Source: Toxotes chatareus (taxonomy: Eukaryota > Chordata > Actinopteri > Toxotidae). Taken from it: a stretch of DNA of 64,000 bases. The stretch lies in assembly GCA_016801885.1 (NCBI GenBank), contig CM028898.1:14668858-14732857 (forward strand). Direction: 5' to 3'. The position numbers and the translations under genes are program-made. The notes below the pieces were generated by a model. That model did not search any database. It saw only the letters and a list, made by a program, of their open reading frames with translations, and had not been told where the DNA came from. This document shows positions 1 through 13,965 of this stretch, in pieces. The first letter of the stretch is position 1, and every line of letters begins with the position of its first letter.

Positions 1-3000
1 TATAGTCTTGTAATTTCCCACCCCAAACTTAAATTGATCAAGGAAGGAGATACTATAACATGCAATTTAATACAGTTAATTTCGTTAACAATGCAAATAC
101 ATTGCAAAGTAAAACTAACATTAGCTGAATCAACTCTCAACAAAAACTAAATGTTATAAAATATAACCTACACTGAATTGTAAAATGTAGTGTTATTAGA
201 TCCCCTTGTATTCCTTCAGAGAGGATGATGCCTCTTACAAAATAATCAAAAGCAAAAATCCCATCTTTAATAACAGGGTTTCATTATAGGAACGTTTGTA
301 TTGTTTCTAAATTATTAGTATTAAACATACATCAATCATGATGAATGTGAGAGATAAAAAATGATGAAGTGTCCCACAAATAATGGATTCTGCAGAGGCG
401 GGGCCACTCCACTTCATCATTCCCTCCACTGAATTCATTATTTTTCCGTGTCGGGACATTGCGTTTCTTCAGCTTATTTAATAACCACTTACAAAACTTC
501 GGCTTCTTTAGACTAACTTAATAAGTTTTAGTTTTATTATCACCTACTCAGTTTAACTATTGGTGGGTTTAGCCAGCCAAATTGTGTAAACCATGAGTAT
601 AGGATCCCTTGACCCCTTGGATACGTTGACAATTTTCAGGACCCAGCCAGTTTCTTTATTTCTTTCTTTCTTTTTTTACATAATATCTCACAAGTGATGC
701 AGGTGTTCTTCAGGGAACTCGAGAGGGATCTATTTGCTTCCATGATCTAATTATGATCATTAGTACACAGCGTGATGCTAAGCTGCAACTACCTTGACAC
801 CCAACAGATGGTTATGCTTTGAATGTCAAAGCTGGGCAGTGGTTCTTCATAGCAGCAGGTGGCCTCTCAACCTCAGCATACAGCCTCTGACTCACCTGTC
901 TGGTGCATGAAACACAGAGATACAGTAACATGTGGTCCCTAATAATTAATGTGGCTTTTATATATTAAAAAAAAAAAAAAAGTGGAACCTGTGACTCTTT
1001 TTTTCAAACAGTTTGCGCAGTGTGGTTTTAAAACAGTTATCTCGGGCCTCAAAATGGCACACAACCAAAGCAATGAGATAAAAAAAATCTCTGTACAGTG
1101 GAAAGGAACAGAGGTCAAGTAAAGACTGTCTATGGGAGCAGAGACACCCCGTTCCACACTGTCCTCAAATTTGCTGAATTAATATATACTATCCCAGTGT
1201 ATGTCTGAAAAAAGCTTGTGACGATACATGCAGGTATGGCTCAAAGTGCTGGAGGATCTGGAGACGTTTTTGCAACAGCTAAAGACGATATGCAAATGGG
1301 GCTGGATTTTTATAGCTGGGGATAGCTTGTGAAGTTTTATTCATTTTATTGGGAATAAAATTCATGGTTGGGCTGAGGTAGTAATTGCAGTCACCGGACT
1401 TTCTCTGCAAACACTGCTGCTCACAGAAGGCTTTAGGGCCAATATTTTATTCCCAAATATTGTCACTGCATATGAGTTAAGATAGAACAAAGCCCTCTGG
1501 CTTTCAGACTGTGTTCCAAACTGGGAGCAGTCCAGACGTACAGGTTGGACTTACATGGGGAGTAATTCTTTGAGAGTATTAGGCAAACAATTTAACTGCA
1601 AGCCATGCGCCAAAGTCACAAATGACCATCGTCTGCAGCCAAGTGGACGTTTGCTTGCCAAGCACAACTAATTATTGGGTGAGTTTGGCCAACATGTTGA
1701 AATGATTTATGATAATGAGGATGAAAATAATCCTGCTACTGTCAAATGGTGGGTTTGACCATGGCATGTCAATTTAATCCGCCCTTTGTGCAACATGGTT
1801 GAAGGGACAGGAGTGGATACGGGGTGGTGCCAGATACTTTGCTTCAGCTCTGAAGTTCACACCTTCAACGCCTACTTGAGAGTTTATCTCTGGAAGCCTT
1901 TTAAAAATAGTACAACAGAATGTGACTCATGAGAAGCCATGTCTACCTTGTATTTCCAAGAGTTCCAAGAGTGATCACATTCTCGAACAAACCTCTCGCA
2001 GCGCCTGTCTACCATTCACAGTATGGCTGGTAGAAGCACTGGCAGAGTATGTGGTACATCACCTGTGCCAATTACACTCCAGCTGAAAAATGACAGAGAA
2101 GCAGAGACAAGAAAAAGAGAAAATAATATACCTGCTCTGAACCATTTAAAACTGTACCCCAGGACGAATAGCCTCTTTTTTGACGAAGCCAGCTTTGACA
2201 ACATACTTTTCTTTGCCATTCCCTGATTGTTTGAGTTGCTGTGAACAGGCCTCAGCACCTGCTGACCAGTCGTGGGCAGTAATGCATCACTTAGTAATAT
2301 GTTACAGTGATTTGATATTGTATAAATGCCTTTGACGGAGCTGTGCTGAGAAAGAAAGCAATGTTAATGGCTAACAGGTTAGTTTTGCTGCTGAAGTAAT
2401 GTAAGGGAGGTGACCAACACACTGACTTTTATACTGTGTATGGGGCACTGAGGATTTCTTGGTTGTGTGCGACATACTGGTATTTGCAGGATGTGATTGA
2501 GATGAGAGAGAAGAGACCAGACTGGGCTTTGTTGATTAACCTGATTCAAACTTTTAATCAGCCCCAGCTGTTCTGTTATGCTGGGTACATTGTGTGCATC
2601 AGAATTACGGTTTCCTTATTTTCATTATTCTAAGAGTCTTTTTTTTTTCAGACATCATTTGAATGTAATAACATTTATTGTTTGACGTTACATGCAAGAG
2701 CTGGTCATTTGAATATGATAGACTACTTTTATTTTGCAGATCAGCACAGACTCTGCTGTTCTCACAGTAACAAAAGAAAAAGATGAGAGCATAGGAGATG
2801 GAAAAGCTCTAATAAAAGTTGCAGTACGGAGTGCTGAGCCTCATTCATTCTGAAGGTGCAACACCCCAGAAATCATTTCCAGTGTCGTCCAGTGAGGCTG
2901 GTAGTGAACTGAACTGGAACAAAGGAGGCACGAGAAAGAAACAGAGCTCCTGTATTTGGATATGACAGCTCAGGGTCACTGGAGGTAGTTTTGCATATTC

Positions 3001-6000
3001 CATATTACCAAACATTCTTTCATCCTCTGTTCTCTTTTACATTTTCTTATGAGTGGACGGTTAATTATTTCACATTTGTGTCTCTAGTGTCTGTGCTGGC
3101 ATGGCCGTGGAGTCTATAAGTACTTTGCTCAGCTAACCTTGTGACATGGCGAACCAACTGAAACACAATTGCCATGCTTTTCATTCAGCCATTGCAGCTT
3201 ATTTCCACTTCATTGTCAGAATGATGGGTCAGAGCTGTGATGCAGATTAACTGTGCAAATAAATAAGAAAAGGATTGAGCGAGCAGGAGCCTGGGTTGGG
3301 TTAAATCAATAGGGTCAAATGAGGATGGACACCAACAAGAGCGAGAGATAGTGGAAGGAAACAGCAAGACGGAAATGGAGAGAGCTGTAGGTAATCAAGT
3401 GAGCCATCAGCTGCATGTTAAACTCACGAGAACCTTTTTCTGAATGTTCAGGAACACAGCGAGGGCTCATCACCTCTGACTCAAGTCTGCATTAAGTGTC
3501 CCCACTGGCCCTGCACGCAAGACCTCGGGGGGAGAAGAAGAAGCTCTGAAGTTGTGGTGTATTGATTCAGCTGCTCTGATTGTTTTGTCTGTTCCTCTTA
3601 GGCCCATTTACTTACTGTAAAGGCACAAAATAACATTATTGCATGCCGGAACTTCTTAAGCTGAGCTCCCTTTACACCATCAGACTCTGAGTGATTCATG
3701 GTTTGATGCTGCTGGTTTGATTCACAACAGCTACTTAGTGAACAGAAACAAGTAGGATATTATTTTTTATTAAGGACTGAGTTAGGCATGTCACTCCTAA
3801 AGAGCCATTGGAATCCATGGAAACTGCATGAAATAAAGATGAAATGCAGAGAAGATGCAGTTCCGCATCTTTTCTTGCAAAGCTCCAGATGTTCTCCTCT
3901 TCATGTCTCTCACTTTCATGTGCCATGTTACAGCTTCAAACAGACAGACAAACTACACTGAAAACCAGTAGAGCTAGAAGGGTGTTGCTTCTGCAAAGCT
4001 CAGAGCAGTGCCATAAATTCAATTGAGGTGAAATTCTGTTTGTGGCCTAAAAACAATGAGATGGGGTTTATTAAGTGAAAATGGGGAAACAGTGAGAGTG
4101 GAAAAGCTCTTCCAATTGCATTAGGGCCGGATCTTGGAGAGCTGGTGCAATAATGGCAAGGGAGGCTGGGTCAGATTACAACAGAATGGTAAAGGGTTTA
4201 GTGGACTTGGGAGGCCCAGAGAGAGCAAGACAGACAGACTAAGAGGCTAAACAAAAATTATGAAAGATATTGAGCGTATAGAAAATGGACTGAATGGGAA
4301 ACTGAGGGAGAAACAAATGAGGTTAGAATGGTTGCATGCATGCGAGCAACAAGGACATGTGGGAAGGGATGTAAAATACTGCCCAGCCTCCGAGTGCAAA
4401 CTTCAAATTCTTGGCCAAGGATAACAATTTTGTCAGAGTGAGGAAATGTGATACACACAACAAAAGGTCCAAAGAAAATGTCATCTCAAGGTTAACATAA
4501 TTTGGTGAAATATATTTATTAAATATTCAAGCTATTGACAGGCAGAGAAAGTTAGAGGCAGCTGCTTAGTAATCCAAGGAGACTGCAGTCTCATTAAGCT
4601 GTACTGTACGGAGGACCTTGAAAGCACAAAATGGCTCCAACAATGAGGTGAATTAGCCTCAACGATGCATCCCTCTAGGATGACTCTGGCTTCTCAATAG
4701 CATCCTGATGTCTGGCCTTGCTGCCTGACTGTCTGCTCCCTGACCGTCCCTGACAGTGCAAGTGTCTGAGTGCCACTCACTCAGTGTCCTTGCGTCTGCC
4801 AGGGCGCGACACACACTCATCGATACGTGGAAAGATACACTCTCTGTAACGGCGGGGGATACTGATTTAATCAAGGCGTTCGATAGTCACCTCACCTTCT
4901 GCCAAATAACAATGTGATTGAGGACATTGAGGACATTAAATAGTAATAACAGAGTGCCACAGTGTGAAGATGAACTCCCAGGCTGCTGTTTTCAAATTGC
5001 CGTCTTCATCTCTTAGGAGTTGTAGAGATGAAAAAACAATGCTTTTGCTTTGTTGTTGATCTTGAGAAGGAAAATATTTCCATAGTGCAAGTACAAAGGG
5101 AAAAGAATAATGATCTGTGTTTGTATGGTTTGGTTGCTTAAAACACCTCATCCTCATAGTTACTGCTTTGGGAGTTGGTTGTTTTTCTGGACATGACAAA
5201 TTCAATTGTCCTTCAGGAAAACAATCTTTATAATTAGACTGTCATTGCAATTAATGACAATGTTTACCATCACAGCTTATAGAGAACATTCTTTCAAGGT
5301 TGTGGGTATTTAGTTTCTGTTGTTGGCGGTGGAAAAGTTTCCAAATAAGATCTAAAAATATATTTCCAGCCTGTCTACAGTACTTGTTCCACCCTGCCCA
5401 CCTGGGCCTTCATCCGCCTTGAGGATCCAAACTTATCCTGTTCTCTCTACAACATTCATTCCCCCCTTTTCTATTTCACAACAACTTCCTCTCACGCAGG
5501 ATGTTGTTTTCTGGGCGGTGGCTATTATAGGTTGTTTGGTGCCGACCCGTGGGGTTGTGTGGTCTCTCATACTCCCAGCTCTTATCCAAAGTGATTCCGA
5601 CAGGCACATTAAAATGCAAATTCTTGCCTGTGCACTCCTTGCCATTTTGTCACTTCCTTTCTCTTTGTGTGGCATGTTGAGGGGAAAGGAATTAGAGCGC
5701 TGGCCCTGGGGTTGAATATTCAAATGGCCACCTGATTTCCCAACAGAGCGGCAGCAGCCAGGTTTCCATTTACATAGTTCCCTTTCCCCATTTACTGCCT
5801 ATCAACGCTGACTGACTCAACCACAACTATCCACCAGACCATTCATACAACTTTCAACTCTGACTGAGTGATGAACATTTAAATAGTGAACTACCCACTT
5901 ACATCAACCACATTGTGCTTCTTGAAGGAGACCTATTCACAAACTTCAGACAGCCTAAAGGGCATAGGGTCATCATTAGAATAATGCTGTTGAAAATGGC

Positions 6001-8517
6001 TGCTCATTACCGCTATTGGGTCTATATGCTTGTTGGTAGAGGTCACTCCTTTCACATAACACTGGAGTGGTTACTGGACTTTGATTTGCCAATTAGATAT
6101 AGCTCCTATATAATGCTGAATATGAGCACAATAGGCTAATATAGGTAATCAAGCCTATAATGAACTGGAGCTGGCAGTTGCCCCTGTGCTCACTGGGAGA
6201 AGGATGAACTGGCTGAACTTCTGTCTCCTTGAAAGTACAGAAAAGATACTTACTGCAGGCTGATTATCTCATTGGTTCTTATTTAGTTCAATAAGCATGA
6301 GAACAGCACAAGAAGTGGCATTATTGTGAGATAGTCTACAGCTCCACAAGTACCTAATAACACAGTATGTCAGTGGATGTCAGGGCCATTATACATTTTT
6401 TTCTTCACTGGTTATTTAACTGTAGCAGATTACTGCCACCATGGAAGGCGTATCTATAAGAAGTACTAGGAGAGGCCTTCTAGTAAAGCAGGTAGTGACA
6501 TACTCAGGTATTTGACGAAGAAGTGTACAAAAATAATGTCTCCACATTAAGCCTGTCTTCATTATACCTGTCTCTGTCAACCGACTGCCCTCTTCTCCAG
6601 TGTGCCCGAGCTGAATGGCTAATTACCTGGATAAGGTGCATGGGGAGCAGTCGACCACAGCAGCCACCTGTCGGCTGGAGCGCCTCCAAATGACAAACGC
6701 CCGCGGGGCTGTGCTGCCCAGGTTGAGTCTGTGTTTTCCACTCTGTCGCCTTGCACCGCACCTCAGCATGGCAGCATCAACCTGGGGAGCAACTGTTGTC
6801 TTTACTAATTTACCCAAAATAGCTGCCTGCCTCAGGCTCTTCCATGCTGCCAGTGCTGGTGAAGAGCATCTGTTTTGAACTGCAGGGGCAAGCGTAATCA
6901 CACTGTGTGGTGGCTCTGGGCGTTAGCCGGGCTCCCAGCTAATAATACTGCACGTCTGACTGTTCCTGACACATAACACTTCCTGAAAAGACCCCTCAAA
7001 ACACACAGCGAGACAAGAAAAAAGTGAAAGTTGGAATGAGCAAAATCTGTTTCCTAAATGCTGCCATACAGAAAAAAAAGACCTTTAGCCTCTCACTTTT
7101 ATACTGTGACCGGGTGTTTATGGTCATTGTTAAGCAATGATGAGGTAGATATTGATCGACCGGAGGTCAAGAAATATGAAACATTTAAAGTTTAGTTGGA
7201 GTACAACTGCTGTAATAGAAAGAGACTATTCTGTGTGTGTGTGTGTGTGTGTGTGTGCTTGTGTGTATCAAACTCTACAAAGGTTGAGAAGAGCATCTGA
7301 GACTTAGAATAGGGAGCAAATAAAAACTTCTGGAGGGAGCGTTTGGGTAGATTTGTGACTGAATAGCAAACTGGAGGAAATCAATATGATCCCTGAGTTT
7401 GTGTGTGATGTTCTCTTGCCCATTGCCACAGTCAGAGTATGATTCAAATACAATAATTAGCATCCACAGAGAAAAGCTTTCATTCAGTTTTCAACGGCTC
7501 GCCTGATTTCCTCACTTCTAAAGCAAGACTATAGGGTTGTCCAAGGATATTCTTACTGAAATCTTCAGCTTCACACCGCAGGGTATTCCGTTCTCCACTT
7601 AAATGACCTGATACAGGCATAGCATTTTACTGACAAGAAAGGTAATTTGTGGAGGGTATTGCACTGAAAGTGTGTTTTGGCCACCCGAGAGAAAAAAGGT
7701 TTTAAATCTGTCTCTTGAAGGTACTATAAAGTTACCAAAGTACGGCTTTATTGTTTTGTAATAAAACCTAATTGTATAATGTGAGGTAGCTCTCAGATGA
7801 AACGTAACAGCACTGAAGCAAAATTACCCCACCATTACGTCTAAAGCGCGCACGGATCATTTCAGTCTGGATGGGACGAGGGAAAACATCAGCACTTCGG
7901 AGAGAGAGAGAATTGTTTTGAGATCCTTTATAAATGTGTAAGTGTAAACATGTGTACACATGTCCAATATGACTCTGATGGCCTGAGCCCTTGAGATCCT
8001 CACCTCATTGGTTAATGCACACACACAGATACAGTCCCCTACGTGTCCAGCTGAGAGGCCATTGCTGAGAGGCCATTGCGAAGAGACAGTGGAGGGATTT
8101 TGGAAGCGAGTTGATGGGGGAGGTGGGGGGTGGAGGGGGAGTGCTGCTTAATGTGGCATCTGTCGCACAACAGTGTGTTCCATCTGGAACAGAGGACTCT
8201 GGGCCACTGGGGCCTGGTGTAAAATATACTGTGGAGAAGGTCACTTTCCACAGCTCCACTGAACCAGGCCACGGTCCAGACTGCTGCGAGAGCTGGCTTC
8301 CAGTGATGCGCCTACAAACACAAATAACAACACATTAAGTCTCTGGGGTAATAAACCACACCAGGCAGTGAGAGAAACGATGCCACAAACGACAGAGAGA
8401 TGTTTCTGAAGGCATAAAAACACACTGAGAGGTAACGTACAGTGTGTAATCCTGCCTGGATTGAAAACAAGAACAACTGAGATGGGTAATGTTTCAAGGT
8501 GTGTTTAGACTACCCAC
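1..8517. other. Gene-free flank
   Basis: No frame carries a recognisable domain, and none can be joined to a neighbour by convincing splice signals. An interleaved palindrome lies at 361-458. Short words at 2268-2320 resemble a DNA-transposon end also seen at 16029-16081. Confidence 0.6.
7232..7266. repeat. (TG)n microsatellite
   Basis: Thirteen TG units, one CTT interruption, then three further GT units. Confidence 0.95.
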
Positions 8518-8530
8518 ACATTTGAGATGG
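8518..8530. repeat. SINE target-site duplication, left
   Basis: ACATTTGAGATGG, identical to 8728-8740. Confidence 0.85.
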
Positions 8531-8727
8531 GCCGCATGGTTAGCTCAGTTGGTAGAGCATGAGACTCAACTTCTCAGGGTCGTGGGTATGAATCCCACTC
8601 TGGGTGGCACCACCTCCCATAGGTTCACTACCCGTGGAGGTGCCATAGGTCTTTGGTGCATTGTGAATTGGATGGGCTGCCCCCGTGACCTTGGGCTAGA
8701 CCCAGATAAGTGGCAGATGATGACATG
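8531..8727 (+). mobile_element. tRNA-derived SINE
   Basis: A 197-bp insert flanked by an exact 13-bp direct repeat (ACATTTGAGATGG, 8518-8530 and 8728-8740). The head (8531-8612) is tRNA-like: A box TAGCTCAGTTGGTAGAGC at 8541-8558, B box GGGTATGAATCC at 8584-8595, a perfect 5-bp anticodon stem (TGAGA/TCTCA) with CAA in the anticodon position, and a perfect 5-bp T stem (GTGGG/CCCAC). The body ends in a LINE-like tail with CAGATAAGTGGCAGATGATGAC, resembling 3' tails of fish RTE/L2-type LINEs that mobilise SINEs. Confidence 0.85.
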
Positions 8728-8740
8728 ACATTTGAGATGG
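8728..8740. repeat. SINE target-site duplication, right
   Basis: ACATTTGAGATGG, identical to 8518-8530. Confidence 0.85.
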
Positions 8741-8824
8741 CAAACATATTCAGTTGTTCATATTATTGTAGGTGAAGCACAGCTGTAATTTATAACATTC
8801 ATTGATAACTTAATTTCATTTAGC

Positions 8825-9115
8825 TGTGTCTGTCATGACGAGCCCCTAAGGGTGCTGTTCTTTCAGCCCTTTTGGTTATGTTTTGAACTCTCTTTTGTGG
8901 ACTTGGACTCTTGTTTAGTTTAAGTTTTGTTCATAGTTCCTGTTTTATTTTGAAATCATGGCCCTTGTGTATCTTGTCTTGTTCTACTTCCAGTCTTTGT
9001 CTTGTTTCCCTCCATTTGTGATTGTCTGCCCCTCCCTAATTGTTTTCACCTGTTGCCCATTGCCCTGTGTATTCAAGTGTTAGTTCTCTCATTCTGCCTG
9101 TCTTCGAGGCTTTTT
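8825..9115 (+). repeat. Dispersed repeat, copy 1
   Basis: Shares an exact 18-bp block (TTTGTGATTGTCTGCCCC, 9015-9032) with 43542-43559. The flanks CCCTAAT..TCACCTGTT and the preceding TTCCTGTTTTATTTTG-type text are also similar in both. The type is common in percomorph genomes; I cannot tell whether it derives from an LTR or a DNA transposon. Confidence 0.6.
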
Positions 9116-10095
9116 GCATTTGAGTCCAAGTCCTTTTTTTAGGAATTGACTAAAGTTTAAATGGAGCGTTTCCTCAGTGCTGCCACTGCACCAGCTTGTG
9201 ATCATAGCGAGACAGGAGAAGAGCAGAACCTGCAGAAATGTCAGATTTAAACATCCTGTCATTCTGGGCAATTAGCAGACACTGTGAATGCACAAAAATA
9301 CAACTGAAGGTGAAAATCACTGATGGAAAACAGGTTAAAATTTCTTAATGTTTGTGTAAGGAAAGCTTTGCGACCAATTCAGAAACCTACAGAATTCTAT
9401 GTTAGTGGGGGTACAACTTCTAGACACAGGGTTCCATCATCAACCCACATGGTCTTTTCAAACATTGTGTCATTAGCATTTGAAAGTAAAAGGATTAGAT
9501 GATTGTCACCATCACAAAGATCAGGCACCTAACAGCTCAGAACCTAACTTCACAGATAATTAATTGCTCAAAAGTAATTTCCTTCATATCCCGAGAAATG
9601 TCCAGTGGCTTGCATTTTTATCTTTCTCCACCAGTGATTTTATCACTGTAGCACATTTTTATTTTCTCTGTGTTTTGGCAGAATATGCATACCTCTTGAT
9701 CGCTCATATTCAATACAGCCTCCCTTTTGGATTAATTTGCTTGTTATTACTTCCATGGCTCTGACCTCAGTTGTGAACAAATTTGTGAGAAGCTTGAAAT
9801 GTGACTGCTAATGGGATATCTAATCTTCCATTATTAATGCATCAGAGACTGAATGCAAAACATTTGTCTCAGCTATCCTCTGACTTCAGTTGTTGATTTC
9901 ATGTGCCAGATAATCGAGTACTGTGCTTATATTTTTGGGTGCGTATGTGTATTTTTAGGTTGGTTTTACACATATATTCAGAGAGAGAGGGAGAGTCTCA
10001 GACATTTGGACCCTACTACATCATAGTTGTTGTCCTCAAAAACAATATTACTGAACCTCTATTTTTTTTAACAACAAAAAAGTACAATCTCTTCA

Positions 10096-10139
10096 AACCA
10101 TCCATCTTCTAAACAGCTTATCCTGTTGAGGGTTGTGGC
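10096..10139 (-). repeat. 3' tail fragment of a SINE/LINE family
   Basis: CCATCCATCTTCTAAACAGC followed by TTATCCTGTTGAGGGTTGTGG resembles, on the same plus-strand reading, the tail of the SINE at 38775-38886 (CACCTTCTATACCGCTTGATCC...AAGGTCGCGGGG). Only the tail is recognisable; the 5' part appears truncated or decayed. Confidence 0.5.
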
Positions 10140-11962
10140 AAAAAAATACATACCAGAAAAAAAAATCACTCCATATAGTACATAATCAGACACAATCACA
10201 AACTCATTTAAGGGCTCTTGCGATCGAAGGGATAAACTCTCAGGAGAAAAAGTTTACTTATCTAAGCAGTTTAGCATTTTTACTTGACAAAGAGCTGAGT
10301 ACATTTTATTGGCTCTATTACAACATAAATGCTAAGAAATCTCCCCAATTCTTTTTGGGCTAAACACCACAACAAATTGATTCATGGACGTATAAAATGT
10401 ACCTAAAAATAAATTGTTGTTGTTTTCCCCACTTCTAGTACATTGATGATGTTGAGGAGCACATTGACTGGGTGTTAAAAATAGTTATGAATTTGAGCCT
10501 CAAGGTCCTTTCACAGTATCTGTTCTGGAGCTTTTGATCATATCACTTGATCTTCCTCATCAGGTGCAGCTTTCTCAGTTATGAAATCAACGTTTAAATT
10601 TCCATTTTTCTCTAGATTTATTTAGACATTCTCATGTATGTTGGGTGACCTTAGAAACAGCAGCTCATGAAACAATCTGACCTACAGGTCCTGTTAGTAG
10701 CGGTGCTGGAACTTTTGTTTGCATGCCATGATCTTTCTCAGCAAAGTGAGTTTGTCATACCCCCTTCACAAAATCAAAAAATGAATGAATTTGAATTTGA
10801 ACCCTGAAATGCGCCTTTTTTCCTTGCCAAAACTGAAAACACAATAACGTCTCCTCTCCTCAAGTCTCCACCTTTACTGACAGCCAAGATGGTGGTTGAA
10901 AGCCATTTGAGCTGCTAGCTTAACTTTAGCTTAGTGAGGCTTCAGCAGATGTGGAGATGTAATTTACTAGACCAAGCGTTAATTTGCACTTTAAAGTGTT
11001 CAGGAAAATGGAAAGTGACAAACTTTTACTGAGGAAATTCCAGAACAGCTACAAAATGAGATTTTGTCACTTTATGAATTATTTTATATTGATATTTACC
11101 TGATATTTAATAACCTTTAAAAAATCTGCTCCCAACTTAGTTTACTGTGTATTGGTGATATCAAAACAAACAAGTTAATCATACACTTGAAATAGAGTTG
11201 ATACTTTTATGGTTAGTTTTTCCAGGAGTTTCAAAGTCCTGCACTTTCACCACAAGCAATGAAAATAGTTGCTAAATTGTACTTAATAATAAAAATGTGT
11301 TTAAAAAACTTGAAACTCTACAGGTAATTGCTGGAATGCTTTTAGTGTGTCATGACATCAAATTTAATGGTCTATAATGGCTCCACTTCTTTGGGGTGTA
11401 TTTATTTTTAACCCCACAGTTACATAATACCACTATATTGCCATATCACAAGGCTCACAATACCAAGTAACAAATGATGCTTCTGAAGAAGCAATAACCT
11501 TGGTTGCGTTTATAACTATTCCCGAATGATGTCATTCCTTTAACAGGCTGGGACCACAAGGGAAATGGGAAAGAGTTCACAAACTCCTTTACCTTTTTCA
11601 ACATCATTTTCTCAGAACACTTCAGAGGAAGAAACTGTGTAAAATAGCAAAGAGAAACCATCTTGCACTCAAAATTATATGAAACAACCTGCATTTGCAA
11701 TTACAATTTTCTTTCCATGTCTACTGTGAATTTGGGCCAAAACAGCCAAATAAGTCTGGAGCAAATATTGTTGTTCTTTTAAAAATAACTGGATGCATAA
11801 ATATTGAGCATCATAAGCAAACAAATTTAAAAGAAGCAAAAAAAAAGAAAAGAAAAGGACAAATAAGCAACATTTAGTAGGTTGTTTTGCTGTGAGCCTC
11901 CAAAGCTGAATTTAATCAGATTTCAGCTCCATTGGAATTCTTCTTCAAAGCAAAGGTGTTGG

Positions 11963-12002
11963 GCACGCACGCACGCACACACACACACACACACGCGCGC
12001 GC
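11963..12002. repeat. Compound (CACG)n(CA)n(CG)n microsatellite
   Basis: GCACGCACGCACGCACACAC followed by (CA)n and (CG)n. The CG end is alternating purine-pyrimidine, the class of sequence prone to Z-DNA. Confidence 0.9.
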
Positions 12003-13849
12003 CACCTTTTGATGGGAATCACTGATTTTACTTGGCAATTTCAACTGGAACAGCCAGCCTCTATATCAAAAGAACAAGTGATCTTGGAGGAGGGGAGTTT
12101 GTGTAACCGCCTTTGTGTAACCGCCTTGTTGGTGCAATCGAAATAGCTTTTTGATTTACACAATATTTATAAGACAAGGTTTGCTTTTGATGCATCTTGT
12201 AGGCTTTCAAAGGCACTAAATTCTGCAGCCAAGAGAGAGCTTGTTGACAGAAGACACAGACTGAATACAGAACCTGGATTTGTTTATATTGTTCCAAAAT
12301 GTCAGAACAAATATTTTGCAGTACAGTCCCAATTTATGGGTAAAGTTAAAGTTGTAAAGTATTGTATTTGTAGCACGCAGAACACAATGACTAAAAGACA
12401 TCACAGTCTTTCATGCCAGTCACAGTTTCATTTTTCAGAGGGAGCTGCAGTCCACTGCCATCAATAACAACCATCTATTTTCAAGATTAAAGACAGACTA
12501 ACAACAAGAAAGGAGGCAAGTTTTTCTTTTCCTACAGCAGGAAATGCCTAGAACTAAGTAATGCTGGTTAGCATACTACTGTAAAAACTGTTAACATTTC
12601 ACCTCCAGTTCTTGCTGACAACCCGTGTTCACTGTCTCCCCAGCCATTTTATCTTCCAGACTTTTTGAACTCTCTGCTTTTGTTTTGTTCCCCACTTCAG
12701 AGTATTACTAACACTACAACAAGTTGTTGCACCACAGTCTCCATCTTGTTTACATCTTCTTCCCAATGAGATCGCATGAGATCACAAGGTGGTGCATTGC
12801 TCCCTGCTTGTTCCTTCTGGCACCATAAATATCCTGTTGTATGCGATGATTTTCAAATCTTTTCTTGTCTGTGTATAGGAGATTAGAGAGAAGAACATTT
12901 GGAAAGCTTTAGGAGGAAGACTGAATGAAAGCACACTCCGTCATCTAGAATTAACCTTGGTTGCCCTTATGTCTCACCTGTTCTAATGGCAATAAAATTA
13001 TGCTGACAAAGTAAGTTCTGTAAAGGTCGTCAGCCAAAAGACAAGACTTGTTGAAGTTCCCATAATATTTCAGGAAAAGGGAAGAGGGTGCATTAATTTT
13101 CCTTCCACATCCCTTGGCTGTGAAACAAAGCTGGGTTTGAAGTTAGTCTTGGCTGTGAAAATGCAGTGAAAGCAGCCCGGCTAATCCTGCAGAGAACCAT
13201 TGTGACGCTAATGATACACCGTGTGTATTTCTTCTGTCTGGTACCACTGACCCTGCCTCACTCTGATCAGGCTTTAAGGAAGCTGAGGATTACATCAGCT
13301 TTGTTTGTTTGCTGGAAGGGGAGAATGCAAGGCACAGAGACCTTGTTCTTGGAAAGAAACAGGCAAGGGCATCTCCCAGAGCTGCCTGCCAAACAGACTG
13401 AAAGCTAGCTACTCTCCTCTCCCTATAGAATATAGATTTTTCATCACTTGTCCACTTTGTTGGCATATCCTTCCTAAAGCAACGCATTACATTAGCGTCT
13501 GAATTCAAGTGCATCTTGAATAATGTACAACACAATGCAACACAATGGAATGCATCATTCTTCTGTGAAACTGGAAAGACTAGGCAGCATTTTATTTTGA
13601 GGCAACACGGCTTACTCTGATTAGATGTTGGTAAACTGGGCTTAATAAGATGTGAATTTGCCAATTCTGTATTAACTCAGGTGGTTAAAAAACTTCCTAT
13701 TGCCACCATTATGAATTTTACATGCAATTATTTGTCATGCAGGAATCATTTCTCTCAAAAACTAATGTATAGAAACATCAAGTTGTGAATTGTGAAATGT
13801 GCCTTGCCAAGAAATAATTCAGCCATCTTAAAACAAGCAGGCAAGTTGT

Positions 13850-13965
13850 GTGCCCCTGCTTCCAGTCTTTACGCTAAGCTTCGCTGTCACCTTTGCTTCA
13901 TATTTAAAAGGCAAATATGAAAGTGGTATCACTCTTCTAGTCTAACTCTATGTTCCAAAGCAAAA
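13850..13965. repeat. Single arm of the 51622 MITE family
   Basis: CTTCATATTTAAAAGGCAAA followed by TATGAAAGTGGTATCACTCTTCT matches the reverse complement of the left arm of the MITE at 51622 (TTCATATTTAACAGACATGAAAG and GGCATCGCTCTTCT). CCCCTGCTTCCAGTCTTTACG precedes it, as in the right half of the other copy. Only about one third of the element is present. Confidence 0.65.

Noticed and set aside
2262..2330. DNA-transposon end resembling 16029-16081 (AGTAATATGTTACAG versus AGTAACGTGTTACAG)
   Set aside because: Similarity is short and no second terminus or duplication is visible in either place, so it is not listed as an element.
8531..8612. Functional tRNA gene
   Set aside because: A and B boxes and two stems are good, but the acceptor arm is abnormal, the anticodon and variable loop disagree in type, and the flanking 13-bp duplication with a LINE-like tail marks a SINE.
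13290..13664. 124-codon minus-strand open frame
   Set aside because: No domain or conserved motif; several shorter frames overlap it in both orientations.
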